DNA of 64,000 nt from DASZVB01 sp036272055 (GCA_036272055.1 DATAZL010000096.1:1-64000), one strand, 5' to 3'; positions 45,516 through 53,241 are shown, counted from the stretch's first letter. The notes: generated by a model from the sequence alone, not told the origin. Program-made: numbers and translations.

Positions 45516-45881
45516 TTAACCCGCTTTGGGCGGAGCGCTACCCGCTGCGGGCGGCGGAGGGATGGACCCGTCGGTGTCGAGGAACTGCACACCGACGATC
45601 TGGCCGTCGGCCTCGTCTTGCGCCCAGACGATCCGGACCTGCCGCGGCTCGGGCTCGACGCCGACCTCTACCTGGTAGAGGGCGCCGAGCTCGACGGCTT
45701 CTTCCAGGACGAGGCGGGCGCCCCCTCTGCTGATGTTCAGTGTCCAGCCTGCGGTCTGGAAAGTGTCACCGCGAACCTTGACGCGTTCGGTCGCTTCCCG
45801 GCGCGAACCGCCCGCGCGGCGCGTACCGTGAACGGCCCCCGGCGGGATCGGAACGGACGGGCTCGAGCTTCGCCGGGTCAA
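45516..45881 (-). CDS. PilZ-domain protein
   Basis: This is a 121-residue protein with a PilZ c-di-GMP binding-type domain. An Arg-rich segment RREATERVKV (about 27-36) stands where RxxxR is expected, and NISRGGARLVLEE (about 49-61) provides the (D/N)xSxxG motif, with LEEAVELGALYQVEVGV as following strands. The Arg motif has one extra residue (RxxxxR), so nucleotide binding may be weakened. A Pro/Ala tail ends the protein. It lies 10 bases upstream of the helicase and is probably co-transcribed with it. Confidence 0.75.
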   Translation of the reverse strand: MTRRSSSPSVPIPPGAVHGTRRAGGSRREATERVKVRGDTFQTAGWTLNISRGGARLVLEEAVELGALYQVEVGVEPEPRQVRIVWAQDEADGQIVGVQFLDTDGSIPPPPAAGSAPPKAG

Positions 45882-46062
45882 GAGTCCTCCAGTTTAGCCC
45901 GCCACGGCGCGGGTCACCACGTCTCTTCCCCGCCCAGATCGCGGACGAGCGCTTGACTAGCAATTTTCGCTCTGAGAAGGTCTAGCCGCCCCTGACCCGC
46001 TGATCGGATTTTCGGGCAACACGTCCGTCCCGTCCTCCCGTCCCTCGCGTCTCCCGTCACGA

Positions 46063-46494
46063 ATGCCAAGCGTTACCCCCTTAGAGCTGAAGAAACAGCT
46101 CATCGCGGCAGGCCTCGAGATATTCAGAGTGCAGGGGAACCGGATCCACCTGGCGGATCGGGTGCGCGAGAACCTCATCATGGACGGCGGAGTCGCTGCA
46201 GTCGTCGCGGACCCTCTCGCGGTTCGCTTCGTGGTCCGCGCGCAGTCGAGTCAATTCCCGGGGGAGACCGCCGATCAGCTGTTTGGTCGAGCACGCAACG
46301 CCGCGACCGAGACCGCTCCGCGCGGTTATCACGAGGTCGAGACGTCGGTCGTGAACATCAACGATCCCGGCGGCGGCCCCCAGACGCTCGATACCTGGTA
46401 CGAGGTCGCCTACGAAAAGCCCGTCGAGCCTTCCGAGCTGCTCGATGAGCTGCGGTACGCGCTAGGGGTGGAAAAGAGCGCGAGTACAGGCTAG
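46063..46494 (+). CDS. conserved hypothetical protein upstream of ppiD-like gene
   Basis: This is a 143-residue cytoplasmic protein with no signal or membrane span. It is a mixed alpha/beta sequence: VTPLELKKQLIAAGLEIFRVQGNRIHLADRVRENLIMDGGVAAV could be a helix-turn-strand domain, and the C-terminal half has WYEVAYEKPVEPSELLDELRYAL. I recognise no domain. AGGTCTAGCC upstream (45978-45987) recurs in the hairpin after this gene, which hints at a shared control site. Confidence 0.6.
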   Translation: MPSVTPLELKKQLIAAGLEIFRVQGNRIHLADRVRENLIMDGGVAAVVADPLAVRFVVRAQSSQFPGETADQLFGRARNAATETAPRGYHEVETSVVNINDPGGGPQTLDTWYEVAYEKPVEPSELLDELRYALGVEKSASTG

Positions 46495-46522
46495 GTCTAG
46501 CCCCCGCTTACGGGCTAGACCT
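46493..46522 (+). promoter_or_regulatory. 11-bp stem hairpin abutting the start of the ppiD-like gene
   Basis: AGGTCTAGCCC (46493-46503) and GGGCTAGACCT (46512-46522) are exact reverse complements around the 8-base loop CCGCTTAC. The stem begins in the upstream stop codon (46492-46494) and ends one base before the ATG at 46524, so it covers the normal ribosome binding site. A shorter alternative, GGCTA(GGTC)TAGCC (46490-46503), would exclude it. This is suited to translational control or to coupling with the upstream gene. No U-tract follows. Confidence 0.6.
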
Positions 46523-46523
46523 C

Positions 46524-48260
46524 ATGCTGAACGCGCTTCGACAGGGTGGCACGGGCCAAGCTTTGATGGCCACCGTGGTGATGGCCATCATCGTGGTCTT
46601 CATCCTCGAGTTCCGATCCACGTCCCGGATGCAGACCGGTTCGATACGCCGTGAGTGCGCGGCGACCGTCGGGCGCGAGTGCGTCACTCGCAAGGACTTC
46701 TACGCCGAGTACGGCCTGGTCGTGCCGCGCGGCATGCCGCAAAAGCAGGTCAAGACGTACCAGCTGCGCCGCCAGGTGCTCGACGGCATCGTCGAGCGCG
46801 AGCTCCTCGTTCAAGAGGCGAACCGCCTCGGCCTGGGCGTCGACGAAGAGGCGGTGAAAGAAGAGCTCCGGCTCGGTCACGCGCACGCCTCGCTCCCCGC
46901 GGCGAGCTCGCTCCGCCTCGGCGTGATGCTCGACCTCGTGAGCGGTGACGAGCACGGAATCGCCCGCGACATGGTCCGAGAGCTCCCCGTCATCAACCAG
47001 AAGACGCAAGAAGTGGACGACGAGCTGTTCGGACGGGTCGTGCGCAGCATGACCAACCGAAGCCCGAAGGAGTTCATGAAGATGCAGGCGCGCGAGCTGC
47101 TCGCTGCCCGCATGCGCGAGCTCGTGAAGTCGCGCGTCCGCGTCTCGGAAGACGAGGCGTTCGACGCCTACGAGCGCGAGAAGTCGAAGGCCGTCGTGCG
47201 CTTCGTCAAGATCGAGTCCGACTGGGCCGCGCGCTATCTCACCGACCCGAGCGACGCCGCCGTCGACAAGTGGGCGGAAGGGAACAAGCCGCAGGTCGAC
47301 GAGGCGTGGAAGGCCGAGAGCTCCAAGTGGAAACCCGATTGCCTCCTCGTGAGCGAGATCTCCGCGACCTCCACCGAGGACGCGACCGAGGCGGACAAGA
47401 CGCTCCTCAAGGACAAGATGGACCGCGCGAAGGGCGAGCTCGACAAGGGCGCGTCGTTCGACGCCGTCGCGCGCGAGCTCTCCGACGGGCCGACTGCGCT
47501 GACCGGCGGCCATCTCGGGTGCGTCACCGCCGAGTCGTACGGTGAAGGCGGCGACGTGATCGTGAAGACCGCCGAGGCGCTCGCGCCCGGCGCCGTCTCC
47601 GACCTGGTGTCGATCAAGCGCGGCTATCGCATCGTCAAGTCGGAGGGCAAGCTCGCCGCCGGCGACGTCGAGACGCTCGGTCGCAGGTTCGTCTCCCGGC
47701 CGCTCGCGCTCCGCGCCCAGGCCGAGGCTCGCGCGCACGATCTGGCAACCAAGCTGGTCACTGCGGTGCAGTCGGGCGCGCGCCTGGACGACACCCTGAC
47801 GAAGGTCCTCCCGGAGTTCGTCCTGTCCACCGCGCCGGCGAAGAAGAAGACCGCGACCGTCAAGGCCGACGCCGACAAGGCGGAGCCGCCCGCGCTCATC
47901 GATCCCCGCGCGCCGAAGATGGAAGTCTCCGCGCCGTTCCCGATCGACGGCGACCCGGTGCCGGGCGCGTACGGCGTGCCCGTCGGCAAGATGGCGTTCG
48001 AGCTGGCGAAGCCCGACGACGTTCGCGTCGAGCCGATCCCGGTGGCGGGCGGCCTCGTCGTCCTCCAGCTCAAGGAGAAGACGGTCGCCACGCGAGAGGA
48101 CTTCTCCAAGGAGAAGATCGAGCTCATGCGGCGGATCGAGGTCGCGAAGCGGTCAGAATCCCTCGCCCACTACGTCGCGCGCCTCCGCAAGGCGAAGGAA
48201 GACAAGATCGAGCTCAGCGAGCGCATCCTCGAGGAGCCGAAGACCTCCGACGGAGAATGA
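46524..48260 (+). CDS. PpiD/SurA-like periplasmic chaperone with parvulin domain
   Basis: This is a 578-residue protein with an N-terminal signal anchor (about 14-30), a SurA_N-type helical domain (LVVPRGMPQKQVKTYQLRRQVLDGIVERELLVQEANRLGLG), a Lys/Asp-rich helical region and a parvulin-type peptidyl-prolyl isomerase segment around residues 260-380 (KGASFDAVARELSDGPTALTGGHLGCV, VSDLVSIKRGYRIVKSEGK). It is membrane-anchored at the periplasmic face, so PpiD-like. It assists folding of envelope proteins. There is no visible Shine-Dalgarno, and a hairpin covers the site. Its stop overlaps the peptidase gene (ATGA). Confidence 0.85.
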   Translation: MLNALRQGGTGQALMATVVMAIIVVFILEFRSTSRMQTGSIRRECAATVGRECVTRKDFYAEYGLVVPRGMPQKQVKTYQLRRQVLDGIVERELLVQEANRLGLGVDEEAVKEELRLGHAHASLPAASSLRLGVMLDLVSGDEHGIARDMVRELPVINQKTQEVDDELFGRVVRSMTNRSPKEFMKMQARELLAARMRELVKSRVRVSEDEAFDAYEREKSKAVVRFVKIESDWAARYLTDPSDAAVDKWAEGNKPQVDEAWKAESSKWKPDCLLVSEISATSTEDATEADKTLLKDKMDRAKGELDKGASFDAVARELSDGPTALTGGHLGCVTAESYGEGGDVIVKTAEALAPGAVSDLVSIKRGYRIVKSEGKLAAGDVETLGRRFVSRPLALRAQAEARAHDLATKLVTAVQSGARLDDTLTKVLPEFVLSTAPAKKKTATVKADADKAEPPALIDPRAPKMEVSAPFPIDGDPVPGAYGVPVGKMAFELAKPDDVRVEPIPVAGGLVVLQLKEKTVATREDFSKEKIELMRRIEVAKRSESLAHYVARLRKAKEDKIELSERILEEPKTSDGE

Positions 48261-49570
48261 TGACGCGCGCAGCGCGAAGCGGCGGGCTCACGGCCGCGAA
48301 GCCATTCGCAACGAAGCTCGCGAACGGGCTCGAGGTCCGGCTCCTAGATCTGCCGTCGGCGCACAGAGTGGCGATCGTCGCAGAGCTCCGGATCGGCTCC
48401 CGCTTCGAGAGCGAGGAGGACAATGGCTTGAGCCACCTGCTCGAGCACATGCTCTACCGCGGCATCCCCGGGCATCCGACGGCGCACGAGCAGGCGCTCG
48501 CGTTCGAGTCCCTCGGTGGCACTCTGGTCGCCGGCACCGGCTCCGAGAGCGGCTCCCTCGCCATCGCCTGCCCCCCGGAGAACTTCGAGCGGACCCTCGA
48601 CCTCTTTGCGCGCGTCTATCGCGAGCCGCTGCTCCTCGGGCTCGACATCGAGAAGGGGATCATCCGCGAGGAGATCCTCGAGCACCTCGACGAGAACGGG
48701 CACCTCGTCGACGACTACGACCTTCTCCGCGCGACGGCGTTTGCGGGACACTCCCTCGGCTATTCGGTGACCGGCACCGTGAAGGGCCTCGACCACTTCG
48801 ACGTCGCGCGGATCCGGCGGCACCACGACGAGCGCTACGTCGGTAGCGCGTCGGTCATCGCCATCGCCGGCCCCATCGACGTCGAGGCAGCGGCGCGCGC
48901 TGTCGAGAAGCACTTCGGCGCGCTCCCCGCGGGCGCGCCCCCCGTGACGACCACGCCGGGGCCGCAGGACGGCATGCGCGTGAAGTTCGTCCGCAGCGCG
49001 TCGAGCCAGACCGCGCTCCGCATCGGCTTTCGCGGCAAGGGCCTCGCCGACGAGGACGAACCCGCGTCGGAGGCGCTGCTCCGCATCCTCGACGACGGCA
49101 ACTCGACGCGACTCTACACGCGCCTCTGCGACGAACGCGGGCTCGCCTACGACGTCGCCGCCGGGTACGAGGCATCCGACGACGTGGGCCTCCTCGACGT
49201 CGGGAGCGACACGACGCACGACCAGGCCGACACCGTGCTCGCCGAGATCCTCGACGTGGTGCGCGCGCTCCGCGACGAGGGACCGACCGCCGCGGAGCTC
49301 GAGAAGGCGAAGGCACGCCACGGCTGGGGCCTCGAGGAGATGCTCGACAACCCCGGCGAGGCCGCCGACTTTCTCGCCGATTGCACGCTGCGCGGTTACG
49401 CGAGGGACTTCGCGGAGCGTCGCGAGCAGCTCGACGGAGTGACGCTCGAGGGCGTGCAAGCCGCCGCGCGACGGCTGTTTCTTCCCGAGCGGCTCAACGC
49501 CGTGATCGTCGGACCGGCGCAGCGCCGCGCGCGGACGAAGCTCGAAGAACGCCTCGCGTCGTTTCGCTGA
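48257..49570 (+). CDS. M16-family zinc metallopeptidase
   Basis: This is a 437-residue peptidase with the inverted zinc motif HLLEH (60-64: His60, Glu63 catalytic, His64) and the third ligand Glu in the downstream IIREEILEHLDE region. The inactive C-terminal half-domain begins near residue 200 (DEDEPASEALLRILDDGNSTRLYTRLCDERGLAYDVAAGYE). It has no secretion signal. It is of the size of mitochondrial processing peptidase-like enzymes. It is translationally coupled to the PpiD-like gene, consistent with a quality-control pair. Confidence 0.88.
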   Translation: MMTRAARSGGLTAAKPFATKLANGLEVRLLDLPSAHRVAIVAELRIGSRFESEEDNGLSHLLEHMLYRGIPGHPTAHEQALAFESLGGTLVAGTGSESGSLAIACPPENFERTLDLFARVYREPLLLGLDIEKGIIREEILEHLDENGHLVDDYDLLRATAFAGHSLGYSVTGTVKGLDHFDVARIRRHHDERYVGSASVIAIAGPIDVEAAARAVEKHFGALPAGAPPVTTTPGPQDGMRVKFVRSASSQTALRIGFRGKGLADEDEPASEALLRILDDGNSTRLYTRLCDERGLAYDVAAGYEASDDVGLLDVGSDTTHDQADTVLAEILDVVRALRDEGPTAAELEKAKARHGWGLEEMLDNPGEAADFLADCTLRGYARDFAERREQLDGVTLEGVQAAARRLFLPERLNAVIVGPAQRRARTKLEERLASFR

Positions 49571-49580
49571 ACGCGCCCGC

Positions 49581-50240
49581 TCAGCGGCCGCGCGGCGCGA
49601 GCGGGACGACCCGGTCGTCTATCGTGCGGCTCTCGACACGAGAAAAGACGCGGTCGACGACGAACCCGACGCGATCGGCGACGAGCTCCTCGGCGTCGGG
49701 ACCGTCGGCGCGCGTCGCGTAGATGATGACGAGACACTGCCGCACGCGCGCGCCGAACGCCGCGGCGACCCCGCCGAGCGCGCCCTTGTTGCGCGAGACG
49801 GAGAAGCCGACCTCGGTGTCGAACCCGTCGGGCGCGCCGAGCGGACGGCGATCGGCGAGCGCGGCCTCGTCGTGGCCGAGCAGATCCGGACGGTAGCTCC
49901 GCGCCGCGGCCTCGCACGCGGCGTGATTGACGACCGCGCCTTCGCGCCACGAGCGGACCCACAGCATCGACTTCGACGGAAGATGCGTGGCGGCGAGCCA
50001 GCGCCCCGACGTGTCGTCCACGTGCCACTCGCGGGCGTCGGGCAGCGGAAGCGACAGAAAGAACCGCTGAGACGTGAGCTTTCCCCAGCCGTGATCGGAG
50101 AACGACGCGCCGGCGTCGATCCGCTGCGCTTCGGCGCGCGGAGCCGGTGCCTCCGCGGTCTGCCCCGGCGCGCACGCCGTGAACGACGCTGCGACGAGGC
50201 AACCCGCGGCGGCTCGTATCGTCAGACGCGTGTCAGCCAC
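49581..50240 (-). CDS. lipoprotein of unknown function
   Basis: This is a 219-residue protein with a GTG start and a lipobox SFTAC (Cys23). The mature part is a mixed alpha/beta sequence with ADTHLPSKSMLWVRSWREGAV-like strands, two isolated cysteines and VRQCLVIIYATRADG. No enzyme motif is recognised. Its 5' end overlaps the ilvE stop by 19 bases, so it may be translated from the ilvE transcript. It converges with the M16 gene with a 10-base gap. Confidence 0.6.
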   Translation of the reverse strand: MADTRLTIRAAAGCLVAASFTACAPGQTAEAPAPRAEAQRIDAGASFSDHGWGKLTSQRFFLSLPLPDAREWHVDDTSGRWLAATHLPSKSMLWVRSWREGAVVNHAACEAAARSYRPDLLGHDEAALADRRPLGAPDGFDTEVGFSVSRNKGALGGVAAAFGARVRQCLVIIYATRADGPDAEELVADRVGFVVDRVFSRVESRTIDDRVVPLAPRGR

Positions 50241-51160
50241 TCTGGGTGCGAGTCGTCCGCGCCGCGGACGATGTCGAAGAAGCGCCCCTGGAGCGTCTTC
50301 GTGACGGGGCCTCTCTGGCCGGCTCCGATCGCGCGGTTGTCGACCTCGCGGACCGGCGTGATCTCGGCGGCGGTGCCGGTGAGAAACACCTCGTCGGCGA
50401 GGAGCACGGCGTCGCGGGTGAGCTGTTCCTCGACCACGACGATGCCCTCTTCACGAGCGAGCGTCATGACCGTCGCGCGGGTGATCCCGGCGAGGATCGA
50501 CGACGAGAGCGGCGGCGTCGAGATGCGCCCGTCCTTCACGATGAAGAGGTTCTCGCCGGAGCCTTCACTCACGTACCCGCCCGCGTCGAGGAGCAGCGCC
50601 TCGTCGTAGCCGGCGAGCGTCGCCTCCATCTTCGCGAGCGTCGAATTGACGTACGGCCCGATGATCTTTCCCCGCGGAAGACCCGCGTTCACCGCGTGGC
50701 GCGCGAAGCTCGAGACCTTGCAGCGGATGCCCTTCTCGAGCCCATCGGCGCCGAGATACGCGCCCCACGCCCACGCCATGACGTACGTCTTCGGCGGGTT
50801 GTCCTTGGGCAAGAGCCCCATCGAGCCGGCGCCGAGAATCACGAGCGGGCGCACGTAGCCTTCCGCCATGCCGTTCGCGCGGAGCACGTCGCAGCACCCG
50901 GCCTCCACCTGCTCGCGCGTGACCCGCGGTTCGATCAACGCAAGGCGGCACGAGTCGAAGAGACGCGCGATGTGCTCGCGCAGGCGGAACACGACGGTGT
51001 CGCCGGATTGTCTCTTGTACGCCCTGATTCCTTCGAACGCGCCGAGCCCGTAGTGAAGCGTGTGCGTGAGAAGCGAGACGGTTCCGGACGTTGCCCAGTC
51101 CCGAAGCTGTCCGTCCTCCCAGAAGTTTTCGCCGTGCTCGACCATCGGTTGCCACGCCAA
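50222..51160 (-). CDS. ilvE: branched-chain amino acid aminotransferase
   Basis: This is a 312-residue PLP enzyme of fold type IV that transfers the amino group to or from Leu, Ile and Val. Conserved parts are TLHYGLGAFEGIRAYKRQ, FRLREHIARLFDSCRL, the PLP-lysine segment GLPRGKIIGPYVNS (about 153-166), DEALLLDAGGYVSEGSGENLFIV and ITRATVMTLAREEGI. The start is TTG at 51160, or the ATG five codons later at 51145. It lies downstream of a repeat-rich spacer. Confidence 0.93.
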   Translation of the reverse strand: MAWQPMVEHGENFWEDGQLRDWATSGTVSLLTHTLHYGLGAFEGIRAYKRQSGDTVVFRLREHIARLFDSCRLALIEPRVTREQVEAGCCDVLRANGMAEGYVRPLVILGAGSMGLLPKDNPPKTYVMAWAWGAYLGADGLEKGIRCKVSSFARHAVNAGLPRGKIIGPYVNSTLAKMEATLAGYDEALLLDAGGYVSEGSGENLFIVKDGRISTPPLSSSILAGITRATVMTLAREEGIVVVEEQLTRDAVLLADEVFLTGTAAEITPVREVDNRAIGAGQRGPVTKTLQGRFFDIVRGADDSHPEWLTRV

Positions 51161-51207
51161 ATGAACGCCGAGCGTGGAGCCCAGAGGCTACCACTCCTCC
51201 ATCATCC

Positions 51208-51415
51208 GTAGTCCCGCATCAACAAACCCAGAGCCAAGCGAGCGCAGCGAGCCCGCGAAGCGGCGGGGGAGCGGGTCGCGCAGCGAGCCCGCGGGGGTAA
51301 GACCCCCTCACAAACCCAAGAGCCCCGCGAAGCGGCGGGGCAGCGGGTCGCGCAGCGAGCCCGCGGGGGTAAGACCCCCTCACAAACTAAGACCCCCTCA
51401 CAAACCAAGCCCCTT
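51208..51415. repeat. repeat-rich divergent spacer with two 72-bp tandem units
   Basis: Two direct repeats of a 72-base unit begin near 51253 and 51325. Each contains CCGCGAAGCGG, a GCGGGTCGCG/AGCGAGCCCGC arm pair, and GGGGGTAAGACCCCC followed by TCACAAAC. A third partial copy (ACCCCCTCACAAACC) ends near 51407. The left edge GTAGTCCCGCATC (51208-51220) matches the 13-base edge of the element at 52616 with one mismatch. The three-hairpin layout is like that of the 26231 and 26364 copies, but the stem sequences differ. Here it sits between divergent genes, so it is not simply a terminator. Confidence 0.75.
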
Positions 51416-51575
51416 CTTTTTTCCTTGGAAGATATGGCCCTGTGGTATGCGATCCTCCTCCAAGGGGCCGAGGACGGCCCGTGGCTTGCGACCGTCACCA
51501 CCGCAAGCCGGCAAGCAGCAAGTCAGCAACGGTGACGGCCCAAGGGACGACGCGCCGCGTAGCGGGAGCCAGAAC

Positions 51576-52178
51576 ATGGATGGTCAACGCCAGAGATCCG
51601 GACAGGGTCGCGGCCACCGCCGCAAGCCGCGGAAGGACGAGCGTGCGGTGCGCCCCGAGCCGGTGATGATCGTGGCGAGACGCCCTGATTCTCCCCTGAT
51701 CGCGAAGGTACCGGCGCGCACCATCGCCGCCTCGGCAGTGCCGCGAGCGCCCAAGGTCGTCCGTGAATCCACGGAGCCGAAGAGCACGCCGAGCGCCGCC
51801 CCCGAGCCGGTCCGGAGATCCGCTCGCATCGTGCAGATAGGCGGCAAAGAGGCCGACGACGGGGAGCGCGAGCGAAGGAAGCTCCTGTCGCGACTGATGG
51901 AGAGCCAGGGCCGCGGCGCGATCACCCGCGCCGCAGACGAGTTCTTGCAGCACGGCTTCGAGCTGCCGAACGAGCAACCGGTGCACCTGCAGCTGCTCGA
52001 GCATTTCGACGAAACCAAGGCACGGCAAAGCGTCGAGGCGATGTCCCGGCTGCTCCAGACCGAGACGCCGATCAAGCGGCCCGTCCTCGATCAACGACTC
52101 CGCCGTCTCGAAGAACACGCCGACGAGGACGCGACGCGCGAACTCGCGGCCGATCTGCGACGCGCTCTCCGGTCGTGA
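51576..52178 (+). CDS. hypothetical protein with basic N-terminus and helical C-terminus
   Basis: This is a 200-residue protein. The ATG at 51576 is preceded by GGGAG. Residues 1-30 are basic and Gln/Arg-rich (QRQRSGQGRGHRRKPRKDER), 30-90 are low-complexity, and 100-200 are well-formed helices (RERRKLLSRLMESQGRGAITRAADEFLQHGFELP, DETKARQSVEAMSRLLQTETP, LDQRLRRLEEHADEDATRELAADLRRAL). The basic head could bind nucleic acid. No known domain is recognised. The GTG start of the next gene overlaps its stop. Confidence 0.7.
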   Translation: MDGQRQRSGQGRGHRRKPRKDERAVRPEPVMIVARRPDSPLIAKVPARTIAASAVPRAPKVVRESTEPKSTPSAAPEPVRRSARIVQIGGKEADDGERERRKLLSRLMESQGRGAITRAADEFLQHGFELPNEQPVHLQLLEHFDETKARQSVEAMSRLLQTETPIKRPVLDQRLRRLEEHADEDATRELAADLRRALRS

Positions 52179-52615
52179 GCTCGATCCGGCGATACGACGG
52201 TCTCGACGCGGCCGCCTTCGAGCGGCGCTACCGCGAGCTCCTCGGTGGCCTCCGCGGCCCGACCGAGAACACCGGCTCCGTGGAGTGCGTCGATTGCAGC
52301 GGCTGCCAGGACTCGACCTTCTGCCGCGACTCGCAGCAGCTCTGCCGCTGTCACTACTGCGTGCGCTGCTCGCTCTGCACCGATTGCTCGCACTGCCGCG
52401 GCTCGCGCGCTCTCGTCGCGTGCACGCACGCCGTCGACAGCGAGAGCTCGGTGCGCTCGGCGTACATCGTGCGGTGCGTCTCGGTCTCCGACTGCACGTA
52501 TCTCTTCGGATGCGTCGGTCTCTCGCGCAAAGACTTCCACATCCTGAACGAGCCGTACGAGCGCGCCGCCTACTTCGACACGACGCGACGGCTCCTCCAG
52601 GAGCTCGGGCTTTGA
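52175..52615 (+). CDS. Cys-rich CxxC-ladder protein
   Basis: This is a 146-residue protein starting with GTG that overlaps the previous stop. Fifteen cysteines fall mostly in a ladder: CVDCSGC, then CRCHYCVRCSLCTDCSHC with a Cys every third residue. A conserved tail SVSDCTYLFGCVGLSRKDFHILNEPY follows. No signal peptide is present, so the thiols are likely metal-bound in the cytoplasm. Proteins of this pattern are known in myxobacteria and are often misnamed as CaiB/BaiF. The ladder could fold as stacked short turns holding several metal ions. The role is unknown. Confidence 0.8.
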   Translation: MSSIRRYDGLDAAAFERRYRELLGGLRGPTENTGSVECVDCSGCQDSTFCRDSQQLCRCHYCVRCSLCTDCSHCRGSRALVACTHAVDSESSVRSAYIVRCVSVSDCTYLFGCVGLSRKDFHILNEPYERAAYFDTTRRLLQELGL

Positions 52616-52671
52616 GTAGTTCCGCATCGACGCCACCGTCGTCCCCGAGGCAATCAAAGATGCGGAACTAC
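52616..52671. repeat. 13-bp perfect inverted repeat
   Basis: GTAGTTCCGCATC (52616-52628) and GATGCGGAACTAC (52659-52671) are exact reverse complements with a 30-base spacer, starting at the base after the stop codon of the Cys-rich gene. The same GCGGAACTACGCGAGC text occurs at the start of the repeat at 26222, and a one-mismatch copy of the other arm occurs at 51208. It therefore appears to mark an element edge. Confidence 0.75.
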
Positions 52672-52787
52672 GCGAGCGGAGCAGTTCGCCAGCGAGCAAA
52701 GCGAGCCCGCGAAGCGGCGAGCGGAGCAGTTCGCCAGCGAGCAAAGCGAGCCCGCGAAGCGGCGGGGGGAGCAGTTCGCCGGAGGCG
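52672..52787 (+). repeat. 45-bp tandem repeat, about 2.5 units
   Basis: The unit GCGAGCGGAGCAGTTCGCC plus AGCGAGCAAAGCGAGCCCGC and GAAGCG starts at 52672 and 52717, and diverges in a third copy at 52762 (GCGGGGGGAGCAGTTCGCC). The sequence is the central part of the intergenic element at 26231, duplicated in tandem. Confidence 0.75.
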
Positions 52788-52884
52788 AAGCTGCGGGGGG
52801 CCAAGGCCCCCCGTAACCAAAAGAAGCTGCGGGGGGCCAAGGCCCCCCGTAACCAAAAGAAGCTGCGGGGGGCCAAGGCCCCCC
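52788..52884 (+). repeat. three tandem G6CC-AA-GGC6 hairpins, 36-bp period
   Basis: Three copies of AAGCTGC plus GGGGGGCCAAGGCCCCCC plus GTAACCAAAAG lie at a 36-base spacing, with palindromes at 52795-52812, 52831-52848 and 52867-52884. They end 17 bases before the next start codon. The hairpins are strong, but the following bases are GTAACC, not a U-run. Three in a row just upstream of a gene in the same direction is an unusual arrangement for terminators. Confidence 0.8.
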
Positions 52885-52901
52885 GTAAACACAAACGAAC
52901 G

Positions 52902-53222
52902 ATGAGCGATCCGGTCCTCGAGGTGCTCTGGAAGAAGGTGCTCGACGACTTCGACGACGACCGTTCGCACGAGCGCTTCATCGAGCATTGCCAGGCGACG
53001 CGTCAGCTCCTCGAAGCGGCGGTGCGCTACCGCGGGATGGCCGGCGATCACGCGCGCGGCGCGCAGGCCGAGCGACGGCTCTCGAGCGTCGCGGCCCTCG
53101 CGCTCGCCGGCCTCGAGACGACGCGCGAACCCGAACGGCACTGGGCCACGTTCGCGGTCCGGGTCTTCCTCATCTTGCTGTTCCTCGGTGGGTCGATCGC
53201 GCTGCTCTTCTCCCTCAGGTAG
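52902..53222 (+). CDS. small tail-anchored protein of unknown function
   Basis: This is a 106-residue protein. Residues 1-78 are helical and charged (VLWKKVLDDFDDDRSHERFIEHCQATRQLLEAAVRYRGMAG), somewhat like a TPR-type helical repeat. A membrane helix lies at about 84-104 (FAVRVFLILLFLGGSIALLF), and a short basic end follows. It lies right after the tandem hairpin array. I recognise no family. Confidence 0.65.
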   Translation: MSDPVLEVLWKKVLDDFDDDRSHERFIEHCQATRQLLEAAVRYRGMAGDHARGAQAERRLSSVAALALAGLETTREPERHWATFAVRVFLILLFLGGSIALLFSLR

Positions 53223-53241
53223 CGGGGTGATGCGTCCCCGC
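53222..53241 (+). terminator. possible weak terminator hairpin
   Basis: GCGGGG (53222-53227) pairs with CCCCGC (53236-53241) around an 8-base loop, starting in the stop codon of 52902-53222. There is no U-tract, so this is only a weak candidate. Confidence 0.3.

Noticed and set aside
45955..45985. TTGACT-containing promoter for the 46063 gene
   Set aside because: No acceptable -10 box lies 16-18 bases downstream.
52672..52884. CRISPR-like direct repeats
   Set aside because: Units are contiguous or nearly so, with no unique spacers and no cas genes; they are tandem duplications of the intergenic element.
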